NCBI RefSeq assembly: GCF_036010485.1
Contig: NZ_CP108568.1
Span: 1,302,001-1,366,000, forward strand
DNA from: Streptomyces sp. NBC_01198
GTDB lineage: Bacteria; Actinomycetota; Actinomycetes; Streptomycetales; Streptomycetaceae
DNA: 64,000 nucleotides
Reading direction: 5' to 3'
Below the pieces are notes generated by a model. The model made no database searches. It saw only the letters and a program-made list of their open reading frames with translations, and was not told the DNA's origin. This document shows, piece by piece, positions 30,010-39,191 of the stretch (its first letter is position 1; the number at the start of each line of letters is the position of its first letter). Made by a program: the position numbers and the translations under genes.

Positions 30010-31719
30010 TCAGCCGGCGGTGCAGGCCGTGCCGTTGAGGGTGAAGCCCGAGGGCGGGCTGTAGGTGCCGGTGTCAGTTCCTTGGAAGCCGAAGGACTGG
30101 CTTCCGCCGGGTGGGATCTGGGCGTTGTACGACAGGTTGGTGGCGGCGACCTGGCCGCTGGTGGGACTGACCGTGGCGTTCCAGGCACCGGTGATCGTCT
30201 GCCCGGCGGGGAGGGTGAAGCCGAGCTTCCAGCCGTTGACGGCGTCGGAGCCGGTGTTGGCCACGGTCACGTTGGCGGTGTAGCCGCCGGTCCAGGTCTG
30301 CGGGGTGACGGTGACCTTGCAGGACGCGGAGCCGGTGCCGCCCGTGGTCGTCCCGCCCGTCGTGGTGCCGCCGGTGGTCGTCCCGCCGGTCGTCGTCCCG
30401 CCCGTGGTTCCGCCACCGGTGGCCGGGGTGATGACCAGGTGGTATCCGTCAGTCGTGTTGGTGGTCACCGGGACGGTGATGGAGCCGTTGTTCACCGTGT
30501 AGTTGGACTCGGCCAGGGTGGTGGGTCCGGACACGGCGGTGGTCCGGCCGCGGGAGGGGGTGTACTCGACCTTGACGTGCGCGGTCGAGCCGAACGCCGA
30601 GAGCGAGTTGAGGCCGTTCACCTGTACGGCCGAGTCGCCGGACCCGCCGCCGAAGATGACATCGACCTCGTTGCCCGCACTGTTACGGGAGGCTGCTCCG
30701 TCGATGCCGGTCTGCGCGGGGGCGGTGGTGGTGAGCATCGAGCCGCTCATGTCGGCGTACCACTTGTAGAGCCAGTAGGCGCCGTTGGGGCTGCCGCCCT
30801 GGCCGGTCAGCAGGTCGCCGAGCGCTCCTGACTGGTTCCAGAAGGCCAGTTCCGCGTCGTGTACGCCCAGCCGCTCGAACTTGGCGACGTAGCCGACCAG
30901 CGGCCCGGGGATGCCCACCTCCGACGGTGCGGCGTACTCCTCGATCGCGATGGGCCGCGGGCTGATGCCGTACTTGTTCTCCAGACCGGTCACCGTGGCG
31001 ACGTCACCGGCGATCTTGGAGGAACGGATCAGCTCGTGCCAGGCGATGATGTCCGGCACGGTGTTGGTGGCGACCGCGTTCTTCAGGAAGTTGTCCATGT
31101 CGCCGATGTTGTCCGAGAAACTCGGCCCCTGGATCGGCGTCGTGGCGTCCTTCGAGCGGATCTCGCGGTAGGTCCTGGTCCAGAAGTCCTCGAAGGTGCC
31201 GTTGGCGGTCTTCCAGGTCCCGTCCGCCTCGTTCCACGGTGCGTACGCGGCAAGGTTGGTGATCCCCGACGCCTTGGTCTGGGCGATCTGGTCGTCTACC
31301 ACGCTCAGCCAGTTGCTCCAGCTGAACTGGTAGGGCCAGCCGGCGTAGTAGTCCGAGAGCCGGTTGACGACCTTCGCGCCGGCCCTGGCCGCCTTCGGCG
31401 CCACCGTGAGGACGTCGCCGGTCCCCTGCTGATGGCCACCCTGCGGTTTCTGCACGAAGGTGTTCGGCTTGATCGCCTGCACCAGGTTGTCAGCCGGCGT
31501 ACTGGCGTTGGCGAGTCCGTACAGCGAGCCGGTCGCGACATGGGTGACCGGCCGGAGTACCTGGTTGGCGTTGACCACGAGGGTCGTGGACGGGGACGCG
31601 GCCGCCTGAGCGGACGGCGACCCGGTGAACACGACGGAAGCCACGGCCAATACTGCGGCTCCCAGCCCGGCGGCGCTTGTCAGCGACAGGCCGGGTCGGT
31701 GATGCGCGAATCCACGCAT
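30010..31719 (-). CDS. secreted clan GH-A glycoside hydrolase with CBM2
   Basis: A 569-residue secreted protein. The signal peptide ends near residue 37 (SPSAQAAA). The catalytic domain (about 40-440) fits a GH-A barrel: acid/base Glu in AAYAPWNEADGTW and probable nucleophile in RPIAIEEYAAPSE. FWNQSGALGDLLTG follows, then a beta-sandwich. GH39 is the closest family I can suggest, but the assignment is weak. A GTTT-repeat linker and a C-terminal CBM2 (CKVTVTPQTWTGGYTANV) follow. The ATG at 31719 has GGAGAG upstream and gives a clean signal peptide. The longer reading to 31863 does not. An inverted repeat that may be an operator lies 112-137 bp upstream. Confidence 0.78.
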   Translation of the reverse strand: MRGFAHHRPGLSLTSAAGLGAAVLAVASVVFTGSPSAQAAASPSTTLVVNANQVLRPVTHVATGSLYGLANASTPADNLVQAIKPNTFVQKPQGGHQQGTGDVLTVAPKAARAGAKVVNRLSDYYAGWPYQFSWSNWLSVVDDQIAQTKASGITNLAAYAPWNEADGTWKTANGTFEDFWTRTYREIRSKDATTPIQGPSFSDNIGDMDNFLKNAVATNTVPDIIAWHELIRSSKIAGDVATVTGLENKYGISPRPIAIEEYAAPSEVGIPGPLVGYVAKFERLGVHDAELAFWNQSGALGDLLTGQGGSPNGAYWLYKWYADMSGSMLTTTAPAQTGIDGAASRNSAGNEVDVIFGGGSGDSAVQVNGLNSLSAFGSTAHVKVEYTPSRGRTTAVSGPTTLAESNYTVNNGSITVPVTTNTTDGYHLVITPATGGGTTGGTTTGGTTTGGTTTGGTTTGGTGSASCKVTVTPQTWTGGYTANVTVANTGSDAVNGWKLGFTLPAGQTITGAWNATVSPTSGQVAATNLSYNAQIPPGGSQSFGFQGTDTGTYSPPSGFTLNGTACTAG

Positions 31720-31830
31720 GACGAAATGCTCTCCAGGATGGGGTGGGGGGTTGAGCATGACGACGGCACAGAGCACCGTCGGCAGGAGGCCGCCCGTCCT
31801 GCGGCATCGCGTCTTCCGGTGCACGGCACG

Positions 31831-31856
31831 AACCGTTGCGCAAACGAGCAACGGTT
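31831..31856. promoter_or_regulatory. inverted repeat upstream of the GH-A hydrolase gene
   Basis: AACCGTTGC (31831-31839) and GCAACGGTT (31848-31856) form perfect 9-bp arms separated by 8 nt, about 110 bp before the hydrolase start. The spacing and symmetry suit a dimeric repressor site. The sequence differs from the CebR and AGCGCT-core palindromes elsewhere in the island. Confidence 0.5.
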
Positions 31857-32382
31857 TTCTCAATGCCTAACATAAGAGTGCTCCGAGGGGGGGTCAAGGG
31901 ATAGTGCACGGCGGTTTCCCGGACCGGTCCGCGCGGTCGGGTCGCTTGCCCCGCGCGCCTCGGGACCCGCCCTCCAGAACCCCGGGGCCGCCGGCGGCCG
32001 GCCGATCGCACACGCTCCCGAACCCGGGCGCCGCATAGGCAACGGAGTGCCCAGGTGGTCGCGGTGGCGGCCGGAGGACCGCCGTTCTCCACGACCTCTT
32101 CGAGGGCGTCGCAGCTGCGCGGTGACCTTTGCCATGCCGCCGGACGAAGCCGGGGAATCGCCACGCGGCGGAATTCGTCGCGGGGACCGGCGCCGTACGG
32201 TAGTAATCGATGCCGTGACGGAAAAAGGTCCGAAGAGATCGGCTCGACCATGACCGAACCCAGCCGGCAGCGGCTACCGAGCCCGTCCGACGCGACAGCC
32301 AGGCCCTCGCCCTTGCCACCACCCGCCCAAACAGCCGAAACGGCCGCCGAAGAGGCCGGCCGCGAGGTGGCCGGATACTGGC
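31857..32382. other. no recognised gene
   Basis: About 525 bp between two leftward genes. Open frames exist on both strands but show no family resemblance or consistent third-position bias. A plus-strand ATG at 32250 opens a Pro-rich ORF that runs into the 3' end of the SDR gene and is not supported. An AT-richer patch at 31855-31880 may be part of the hydrolase promoter. Confidence 0.4.
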
Positions 32383-33138
32383 TCAGGCGTTGTACCCGCC
32401 GTGGGCGTCTAGCACCGCGCCCGTGACGTATGACGCGCAGGGACCGGCCAGGAAGGCGATCGCCGCAGCGATCTCGTCGGGATGACCCATGCGCTGCAGG
32501 GACAGAGAGCTCAGAAGGGCCTTGAGAGTGTCGGGGTCAGGCGGTTCCATTCCGCTCTCCATCAGCCCGGCCTCCACGACGTTGGCCGTGATGCCCCGGG
32601 GTCCGAGGTCCCGCGCGACGCCCATGGTGTACCGCTCGATCCCCGCTTTGGTGGCCGAGTAGTCGGCAAGGCCCGGGACGCCGACCCGGGTGCCGAGTCC
32701 GGAACTCACCGAGATGATTCGGCCGTTCGGGCGCAGCACTCGAGCGGCGGCCCGGATGATGGCGATCACGCCGAGGTAGTTGGTGGCGTGCATCCGGTCC
32801 AGTGCGGCAGTGTCAACCTCAGGGTCGTCCACCGTGCGACCCTGCTCCGGCGAGATCGCGGCGTTGTTGACGAGGATGTCCAGGCCGCCAAAGCGGGCGA
32901 CTACGCTGTCGATAAGCGCCGGCGCCTGGCTCATGTCCGCCTGGTCGGACTTGAAGGCGGCGGCGTTCGCTCCTTCTGCACGGACCTCGTCGACGACCCC
33001 CTGCGCTTGCTTCTCGGAGTTGACGTACGTGAACGCAACGTCGGCGCCCTGCTCGGCCAGCATCCGTACAGTAGCGGCTCCCAGTCCACGAGATCCTCCA
33101 GTGACCAGGGCGACACTCCCCGTGAGCGGCTTGTTCAT
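32383..33138 (-). CDS. short-chain dehydrogenase/reductase
   Basis: A 251-residue classical SDR. The cofactor motif TGGSRGLGAATVRML favours NADP(H). NNAAIS, catalytic Ser in ISVSSGLG and Tyr-Lys in YSATKAGIERY are all present, and the C-terminus ends with a typical GAVLDAHGGYNA. The ATG at 33138 is placed 6 nt after GAGGTG. It is divergently transcribed from the Rrf2-type regulator gene, which probably controls it. The substrate is unknown. Confidence 0.92.
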   Translation of the reverse strand: MNKPLTGSVALVTGGSRGLGAATVRMLAEQGADVAFTYVNSEKQAQGVVDEVRAEGANAAAFKSDQADMSQAPALIDSVVARFGGLDILVNNAAISPEQGRTVDDPEVDTAALDRMHATNYLGVIAIIRAAARVLRPNGRIISVSSGLGTRVGVPGLADYSATKAGIERYTMGVARDLGPRGITANVVEAGLMESGMEPPDPDTLKALLSSLSLQRMGHPDEIAAAIAFLAGPCASYVTGAVLDAHGGYNA

Positions 33139-33170
33139 TCTCATCACCTCGCTGATTGACACCTTCCAAC

Positions 33171-33223
33171 AGTCGCAACGATAGTTGTTACATCAGGTAG
33201 TCGCAACTAGTCCTGTTACGACT
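33171..33223. promoter_or_regulatory. repeated operator candidates between SDR and Rrf2 genes
   Basis: Two imperfect palindromes share the half-site AGTCGCAAC: 33171-33192 (AGTCGCAAC, GATA, GTTGTTAC) and 33199-33223 (AGTCGCAAC ... GTTACGACT). They lie in the divergent promoter region, which is where an Rrf2-type autoregulator would bind. Confidence 0.55.
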
Positions 33224-33266
33224 CTCTGGTAGCGTTTGAGTAAGACGACGGAGAGGTGGAGGGGTC

Positions 33267-33764
33267 ATGAGCGCGAACAGCAGGCTGACCATCGCGGCCC
33301 ACGCGCTGGCCTGGATCGGCCTCTACCAGCGCCAGGGCCACGATGTCGCCACCTCCGAGCAGATCGCGACCAGCGCGAACACCAATCCCGTGGTGATCAG
33401 GCGGCTGCTCGGTGAACTGCGCGCGGCGGGGCTCGTGGAGTCTCGGCGGGGCGCGGGTGCAGGCTGGTCGCTGGCGAGCGAGTTGGAGTCGATGACCCTG
33501 CTCGACGTCTACAAGGCTGTGGAACCCGGCCCGCTGTTCGCGCTGCACCGTGCAGCGCCAGACCAGGGGTGTGCGGTGGGTTACGGCATAAAGCCAGCGA
33601 TGCAGGGCATCTACGAGCACATCGAGGAGACCCTGAGGCACGAGCTGGCCCGCGTCACGCTGGAGGACGTACTCCGGGACGTCCTCGCGGCATCTCGCGA
33701 GGCGTCTGCTGAAACCGTTACTGGCCAGTCCTACAGCAGGATCTCGGTGCCTGACCTGCGGTAG
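33267..33764 (+). CDS. Rrf2-family transcriptional regulator
   Basis: A 165-residue winged-helix regulator of the YwnA-like Rrf2 subgroup. The DNA-binding region is TIAAHALAWIGL, then ATSEQIATSANTNPVVIRRLL with GLVESRRGAGAGWSLA as the wing. Only one Cys (in DQGCAVG) is present, so it does not have the three-Cys Fe-S cluster site of IscR/NsrR-type members. It may sense a small molecule or a thiol-reactive compound. GGAGG precedes the ATG. It is divergent from the SDR gene. Confidence 0.9.
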   Translation: MSANSRLTIAAHALAWIGLYQRQGHDVATSEQIATSANTNPVVIRRLLGELRAAGLVESRRGAGAGWSLASELESMTLLDVYKAVEPGPLFALHRAAPDQGCAVGYGIKPAMQGIYEHIEETLRHELARVTLEDVLRDVLAASREASAETVTGQSYSRISVPDLR

Positions 33765-33852
33765 TGTCGCGTCGGTGTCCGCGGTTCCGTCGGGATGACC
33801 TCGCCTTTCGGCCACAGCCAAGCGGCATCGGCGCCGGGCTAAGCTGACTCGT

Positions 33853-34470
33853 ATGCCGAACACGAACGAGCACGCCTCGGGCGGGGGGGTACAGGTGTCG
33901 GCCCGTGGCGAGCGTGCGGAGCAGGCGCTTGTCGATGCAGTGCTCGACTTGATCAACGAATCGGGTGTCGCCGGCCTCACCATCGACAACATCGCCCGGC
34001 GAGCCAAGGTCGGCAAACCGACCATCTACCGCCGCTGGAGCAGCAAGGAAGGACTCGTTGCCTACGCCATGGGGCATGCCGAGGTGCCGCCCCCTATCGA
34101 TGCCGACGGCGAACTGTTCTCGACGCTGGTCACCGTCCTGACCAACCTGAACGAGCGCTTGACGTCGACACGGGTAGGTCGCGCGTGGTGTCGGCTCATC
34201 GGTTCCGACGACCGCTATTCCGAGGCGACCCGTCTTTACACGGAGGACTTCATCGCCCCACGCATCGTCGACCTCGCGCGCCTCCTCCAACGCGAGGTGG
34301 ACGCAGGCACGCTTCGTGAGGACATCGATACGCTCTCCGCAGTCAACATGATGATTTCGACCGTCGTAGGCGGGGTCGTGAACGTCCAGCCGACGGGGCA
34401 CCCGGTTCCGCCCGTCGATGCGATCGTCCACACGTTTCTCACCGGCCTCAAACAACGGTCCCCCGCATAA
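33853..34470 (+). CDS. TetR-family transcriptional regulator
   Basis: A 205-residue regulator. The N-terminal helix-turn-helix is GLTIDNIARRAKVGKPTIYRRWSSKEGLVAYAM, followed by a helical ligand/dimer domain of the AcrR C-terminal type. The start is the ATG at 33853. It is not clearly in an operon: the Rrf2 gene ends 88 bp upstream and the next gene is convergent, with a hairpin between. Its target is unknown. Confidence 0.92.
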   Translation: MPNTNEHASGGGVQVSARGERAEQALVDAVLDLINESGVAGLTIDNIARRAKVGKPTIYRRWSSKEGLVAYAMGHAEVPPPIDADGELFSTLVTVLTNLNERLTSTRVGRAWCRLIGSDDRYSEATRLYTEDFIAPRIVDLARLLQREVDAGTLREDIDTLSAVNMMISTVVGGVVNVQPTGHPVPPVDAIVHTFLTGLKQRSPA

Positions 34471-34717
34471 CGACCTTGCCGAAGGTGCTCGTGCTGCGCT
34501 TCCTGACGGCTGTTCCGCCGTGCTGGTACAGCCGATGAACTTCTGACTTCGCCGGGGACGTCACGGCGATTTCCAGCGCCGCCGAGGCGCCGGGCCTGCG
34601 GACGGCGAGCGGCGACAGGTCGCTGCGGGCCCCCGCGTCAGCCTGCGCAGGCCATGCGGGCGGACCACGACAGCGACCGGGGTGCAGCCAGTGGAGCAGT
34701 CGAGGGTGCAACGGTCC

Positions 34718-34760
34718 ACATGGCCACCCGACGCGGCATCCCCACGTCGGGTGGCCATGT
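34718..34760. terminator. hairpin terminator between convergent genes
   Basis: A perfect 16-bp stem (34718-34733 with 34745-34760) and an 11-nt loop sit between the TetR gene and the convergent 2-oxoglutarate dehydrogenase gene, 22 bp past the latter's stop. It is probably a bidirectional terminator. The rest of 34471-34717 shows no gene. Confidence 0.75.
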
Positions 34761-34781
34761 CAGGGTTGGCCTCCCGGCGTG

Positions 34782-37541
34782 TCAGGCAAAAGCCCGGCGG
34801 ACGAGGTCCTGCTGTTCTGCCGTGTGCCGGCGAGCGGACCCGACGGCGGGAGCGGAGGCGGCCGGCCTGCTCACACATTCGACAGGTGTGGGGAGCAGGT
34901 CGGCGATCCGGGGGTCCACGAAGGTCCACGCGCCCTGGTTGGCCGGCTCCTCCTGGATCCAGCGCACCTCGACGCCGGACGGGTACCTGGACAGTTCGGC
35001 CGCCAGTTCGTCACTAGGAAACGGATACAGCCGCTCCAGTGTGACAATTGCGGTCCCGGGCTGTCCCGACGCACGCCGGTGCGCGTCCAGGTCGTAGAAG
35101 ACCTTGCCCGAGCACAGCAGCACCCGCTCGGTCCTGCGGGGGTCCTGGGTGGAGTCGGGGAGGACCGGCCGGAAGGAGCCGCCGGTGAACTCCGCCAGGC
35201 CTGAGACCGCGGTCTTCAGTCGCAGCATGGACTTGGGGGTGAAGACCACCAGTGGCCTGGGCCGGTCGGCCAGGCCCTGTCCCCTGAGCAGGTGGAAGTA
35301 GTTGCCTGGCAGCGACGGGTTGGCCACCGTCATGTTGTCGTCGGCGCACAACTGCAGGAAGCGTTCCAGGCGGCCCGAGGAGTGGTCTGGCCCCTGCCCT
35401 TCCAGGCCGTGCGGTAGCAGCAGTGTGACGCCGGAGCGCTGGCCCCACTTCTGCTCCGAGGAGGAGACGTACTCGTCGACCACCATCTGGGCGCCGTTGG
35501 CGAAGTCGCCGAACTGCGCCTCCCACAGCACCAGGCCCTCCGGCCGGGCAAGTGAATAGCCGTATTCGAAGGCCAGCACGGCCAGTTCGGACAGCTGCGA
35601 GTCGTACGGAGTGAAGCGGGCCGCGCCCGGGCCGAGGGTGTTGAGCGGGGTGTGCTCCTGGCCGGTGCGGCGGTCGGTGAGGACGGCGTGCCGCTGGCCG
35701 AAGGTGCCCCGGCGGGAGTCCTGCCCGGCCAGCCGTACCGGCACCCCGTCGAGGATCAGCGACCCGATCGCGAGGGCCTCAGCGGTGGCCCAGTCGACTT
35801 GGCCGCCGTCCAGCATGGCGATGCGTCGTTGCAACTGCGGCAGAACGCGCGGGTGCGTGGTGAAGCCCGCCGGCACTGTGATCTGGGTGGCCACGACGCG
35901 CTGAAGTGTCGCCTCGCCGACCGCTGTCGCGCCCGGGCTGGCTGCTCGGTCACCCGCAACGCGGACCGGCTCCGGCGCGCCGTCGGGCGAGGAGGCACCG
36001 GCGGTCTCGGCGAAGGCCTGGTCCAGACGGTCCCGGTAATCCTGCCGGGCACGTTCGACCTCCTGCTCTCCGATGACTCCCGCACCCAGCAGTGACTGGG
36101 CATACAGCTGCCGCACCGATGACCGCGCGGCGATGCGGTCGTACATGGCCGGCTGGGTGATGGAGGGGTCGTCGACCTCGCTGTGCCCGTGACGCCGGTA
36201 GCAGACCAGATCGATGACGACGTCCTTACCGAACGCGCCGCGGTAACGGAACGCGAGTTGCGCCACCCGGTCGACCGCTTCGGGATCGTCTCCGTTGACG
36301 TGGAGGATCGGGGCCTCCACGGTCCGCGCGACGTCGGTCGCGTACGTACTGGATCGCCCGCCGGCGGCTGCGGTGGTGAACCCCAACTGATTGTTGATGA
36401 TCACATGGACCGTTCCGCCGGTGCGATAGCCCGGCAGCTGCGACATGTTCAGTGTCTCGGCCACCACGCCCTGGCCGGCGAAGGCGGCATCGCCGTGGAC
36501 CACGACGGGCAGTACTGACAGCGGCCCGTGGCTGTCATCCGCGGCATCCTGCCGCCCCCGCACGACCCCCTGCGCCACGGGCCCCACGATCTCCAGATGG
36601 GACGGGTTCGCCATGACGGACACGGCGACCGCGCGGCCGTCCGCGGTGTGGAAGGTGCCGGCAGCCCCGAGGTGGTACTTCACGTCGCCGGAGCCCTGGG
36701 CGGAGCGGATGTCGACCGCGTCCTCGAACTCGTCGAAGATCTGCGCGTACGGCTTGCCCACGATGTTCGCCAGCACGTTCAGCCGCCCCCGGTGCGCCAT
36801 CCCGATGACCACCTCGCGCGTGCCCAGCCGCGCAGCACATGCCAGCAGCGCGTCCAGCAGGACGATCGCCGACTCCCCGCCCTCGAGCGAGTACCGCTTC
36901 TGCCCCACGTATTTGGTGTGCAGGAACGTCTCGAACGCCTCGGCCGCGCCCAGCCGGTGCAGGATCCGCAACTGCTCCGCACGTCCGTGCCGCGGTTGCG
37001 GACCCTCCACGTGCTGCTGGATCCACAGCCGTTCCTGCGGGCTCTGGATATGCATGTACTCGATGCCCGTAGTCCCGCAGTATGCGTCGCGAAGTGCGCC
37101 CTGCAGCTCGGCCAGCGTCATGCTCCCGCATCCAGCGAAGCCGTTGACGGGGAATTCCCGCGCGGCGTCCGCCGCGACCAGGCCGTGGCCCGACGGCTCC
37201 AGGTCCGGATGGCCGGACGACGGTTCCGCCGCGAGGGGATTGGTGGCCGCCACCAGGTGCCCGCGGACCCGGTAGGAGTGGATCAGCGCCGCGACCCGCA
37301 CCGCCTTGACCACGAGTTCGGCGTCCGCCCCGCCCGCTGTCGCTGCGGCGTGCTCAAGCGGGACGCCACCCTTTGTGACCTCGCTCGTCGCTGCGGACGC
37401 CCGGAAGTACTCCCGCCAAACCGGGTCGACGGAGTCGGGGTCGCGGAGATACCGCTCCCGGAATTCGTCGACGAACCACTCGTTGATGCCGAACTCCCCG
37501 GGGTGTGGAACCGAGGGAGCACGGTCTGATGGTGACAACAC
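34782..37541 (-). CDS. 2-oxoglutarate dehydrogenase E1 component, without fused E2 domain
   Basis: A 919-residue thiamine-diphosphate enzyme that decarboxylates 2-oxoglutarate in the TCA cycle. The N-terminal helix FGINEWFVDEFRERYL is followed almost at once by the E1 core. ThDP and active-site segments are visible: GMAHRGRLNVLANIVGKP, HGDAAFAGQGVV, INNQLGFTT, RRHGHSEVDDPS, and the pyrimidine-domain block LWEAQFGDFANGAQ with LLPHGLEGQGPDHSS. Actinobacterial Kgd/OdhA proteins usually contain an E2-type acyltransferase domain of about 200-250 residues between helix and core. It is missing here. This is therefore probably a second, E1-only paralogue. The start is the GTG at 37541. No lipoyl E2 or E3 gene is nearby. 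Confidence 0.92.
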   Translation of the reverse strand: MLSPSDRAPSVPHPGEFGINEWFVDEFRERYLRDPDSVDPVWREYFRASAATSEVTKGGVPLEHAAATAGGADAELVVKAVRVAALIHSYRVRGHLVAATNPLAAEPSSGHPDLEPSGHGLVAADAAREFPVNGFAGCGSMTLAELQGALRDAYCGTTGIEYMHIQSPQERLWIQQHVEGPQPRHGRAEQLRILHRLGAAEAFETFLHTKYVGQKRYSLEGGESAIVLLDALLACAARLGTREVVIGMAHRGRLNVLANIVGKPYAQIFDEFEDAVDIRSAQGSGDVKYHLGAAGTFHTADGRAVAVSVMANPSHLEIVGPVAQGVVRGRQDAADDSHGPLSVLPVVVHGDAAFAGQGVVAETLNMSQLPGYRTGGTVHVIINNQLGFTTAAAGGRSSTYATDVARTVEAPILHVNGDDPEAVDRVAQLAFRYRGAFGKDVVIDLVCYRRHGHSEVDDPSITQPAMYDRIAARSSVRQLYAQSLLGAGVIGEQEVERARQDYRDRLDQAFAETAGASSPDGAPEPVRVAGDRAASPGATAVGEATLQRVVATQITVPAGFTTHPRVLPQLQRRIAMLDGGQVDWATAEALAIGSLILDGVPVRLAGQDSRRGTFGQRHAVLTDRRTGQEHTPLNTLGPGAARFTPYDSQLSELAVLAFEYGYSLARPEGLVLWEAQFGDFANGAQMVVDEYVSSSEQKWGQRSGVTLLLPHGLEGQGPDHSSGRLERFLQLCADDNMTVANPSLPGNYFHLLRGQGLADRPRPLVVFTPKSMLRLKTAVSGLAEFTGGSFRPVLPDSTQDPRRTERVLLCSGKVFYDLDAHRRASGQPGTAIVTLERLYPFPSDELAAELSRYPSGVEVRWIQEEPANQGAWTFVDPRIADLLPTPVECVSRPAASAPAVGSARRHTAEQQDLVRRAFA

Positions 37542-37731
37542 GGCGCAGAACGCCTTCTTTCCTCATACGGAGACCATCGCGGCGTAGTGCAGGGATCGCG
37601 TCATCTCCAGCGTTGCGACGTTGAGCGCGGTGCGTCCAAGCAGCACGGCTGACACGGCCGCGCCGAACGTGGACGACGCGACAGCGGCAACCCGGCACGA
37701 ACCCGAGGTCTCGGACCGTTGCCCCTACGAT

Positions 37732-37746
37732 ACGAAACGATTTCGT
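37732..37746. promoter_or_regulatory. palindrome ACGAAACGATTTCGT
   Basis: Perfect 6-bp arms (ACGAAA and TTTCGT) around a 3-nt centre, 190 bp upstream of the E1 gene start. The shape is like TetR-family operators. A TetR gene lies just beyond the E1 gene (33853), but the link is only positional. Confidence 0.45.
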
Positions 37747-37867
37747 TCCGTTCAAGCCAGAGTGTGGACTATCTCAGTATCGAGTAGTGGTCATCTCTTG
37801 ATCCCACGACGGCGTGTCGCCGCGAGCGTGCTGGCGTCACGGAGACCGTGCGGGGCCGATAATCCTC

Positions 37868-38166
37868 CGCGCAGGCCAGGGTCTTGATCGCTCACCTGCC
37901 GGAGCATGGGCGGCATCATGGTCTGTCGTGCTGCTAGGCCTGGCCTACCTCGCCGCGACCAGCGCCTTCGCGTCTCTGCGCCCGCTGACGATGAGCGGTC
38001 GCGACAAGGACATCGAGATCCTGGCTCTGCGTCATCAGCTCCTCGTTCTGGAACGTCAGGCCGGCAAGCCCACCCTTCACCGACACCGACCGCGCGATCC
38101 TCGCCGGCCTGCTCCAGCAGCTACCGAGCAACAAACTGCGCAGTCTCCTGGTGCTTGTACGCCCCG
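37868..38166 (+). pseudogene. IS3/integrase-type transposase N-terminal fragment
   Basis: LLGLAYLAATSAFASLRPLT and GRDKDIEILALRHQLLVLER match the start of a common actinobacterial integrase-core transposase. A frameshift near 38073 is needed to continue into FTDTDRAILAGLLQQLP and LRSLLVLVRPD. Homology then ends abruptly at about 38166, where another coding sequence takes over. It lacks the DDE core. Confidence 0.7.
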
Positions 38167-38695
38167 ACAAAGGCTGCCGACCGGAGTACCGGGAGGAGTT
38201 CCAGATCCACCACACCGAGAACTATGTGTTCGACGTTAGCGGTCGCGAATCCGAGAACGGCTATGCGTCCATCATCCCCACCGCCACAGCCGGGCACGTG
38301 CTCAAGCGAAAGTGGTTCACCGAGGACGCCTTCGCTCGCCGTGAGGAGCCGATCCCAGGCCTCGACGTTTCCCCCGACCGCTTCGAGGCGTACCTGAGTG
38401 ACGAGTTGGGCATCCAAGTGCGGCCCATGCCGGCCTTCCAGCGCGTCCGCTGCGACATCCAGTGCGAATCGATGCGCACGGGGCACGTCTACGGGATCCT
38501 CCTCGACCGTTGCTCCCTTCAGTCAGCACCCGAAGTGGTCCTCTCCCAGTGCGAACTGGAATACCTCCGCTCGCGCACTGGTCTCGACCGCGACCAGCAG
38601 GAGGTCCTCAGCGGGATGGATCGCATCGACAGCTGCCTGCTCGCCTACCTCGCCGCCAGGGGTTGGGCAATAGACCACACCTTCTACTCCAAGCG
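38166..38695 (+). pseudogene. unrecognised protein fragment fused to a transposase relic
   Basis: From about 38166 the frame encodes a hydrophilic sequence with good coding bias (REEFQIHHTENYVFDVSGRE, VLKRKWFTEDAFARREEPIP, LDRCSLQSAPEVVLSQCELE). It has no start codon of its own, because the transposase fragment is joined in frame. Coding character is lost or shifts frame near 38695-38790. Alternating charged strands and the YLRSRTG segment are faintly reminiscent of CYTH-type domains, but I do not assign a family. Confidence 0.5.
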
Positions 38696-38789
38696 CCCCT
38701 CTTGCGCGAAGCCGTCGCCGCACGCCCCGACCCGATGCCGTCCAGCCAGAACGGGATGCCGGAGCGACAACCGTGACTGGAGCGCCGCT

Positions 38790-39191
38790 CGGTGCTCTGT
38801 CGGAAGCATTCAAAAACGACGTGCCCACCTGCCTCCCCGCCTGGGAAAGTCGCAGGCCCAGGGCTACTGCCAATCCGAGTCAGTCGCCCTGGCCCGGTGG
38901 GCTGATCCCTCGCGACGCCATGTCCCTCGCTCGCAGCTTGCCCCTGGCCGAAGCCGCCGCGGCCGATGTCGGCCGCGCGATCGCATCGGGCGAACAGCGG
39001 GCGTGATGATGCCCCGAGTCCTTCAGCGAGCGGGTGTCGCGGCGAGATGAGCGCACGGCCGAGAGCGAAGCGGATCTGCTGACGTTGCTGCGCGACCTTG
39101 ATGATTCGGAGCGGCTGGAGCGGCCGCGAAACTCCAACAGGACTGATCCCTCAGCCCTGACCGCGATCAGCCCAGCAAGAGGCCGCCGGGC
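38790..39191. other. no recognised gene
   Basis: About 400 bp between the fragment above and the GNAT gene. Short plus-strand frames (for example 38773-39006 and 39034-39273) contain plausible residues but no start signals or recognisable domains. Confidence 0.35.

Noticed and set aside
32250..32426. Small Pro/Ala-rich plus-strand ORF
   Set aside because: It has no ribosome-binding site, overlaps the 3' end of the SDR gene and has no family resemblance.
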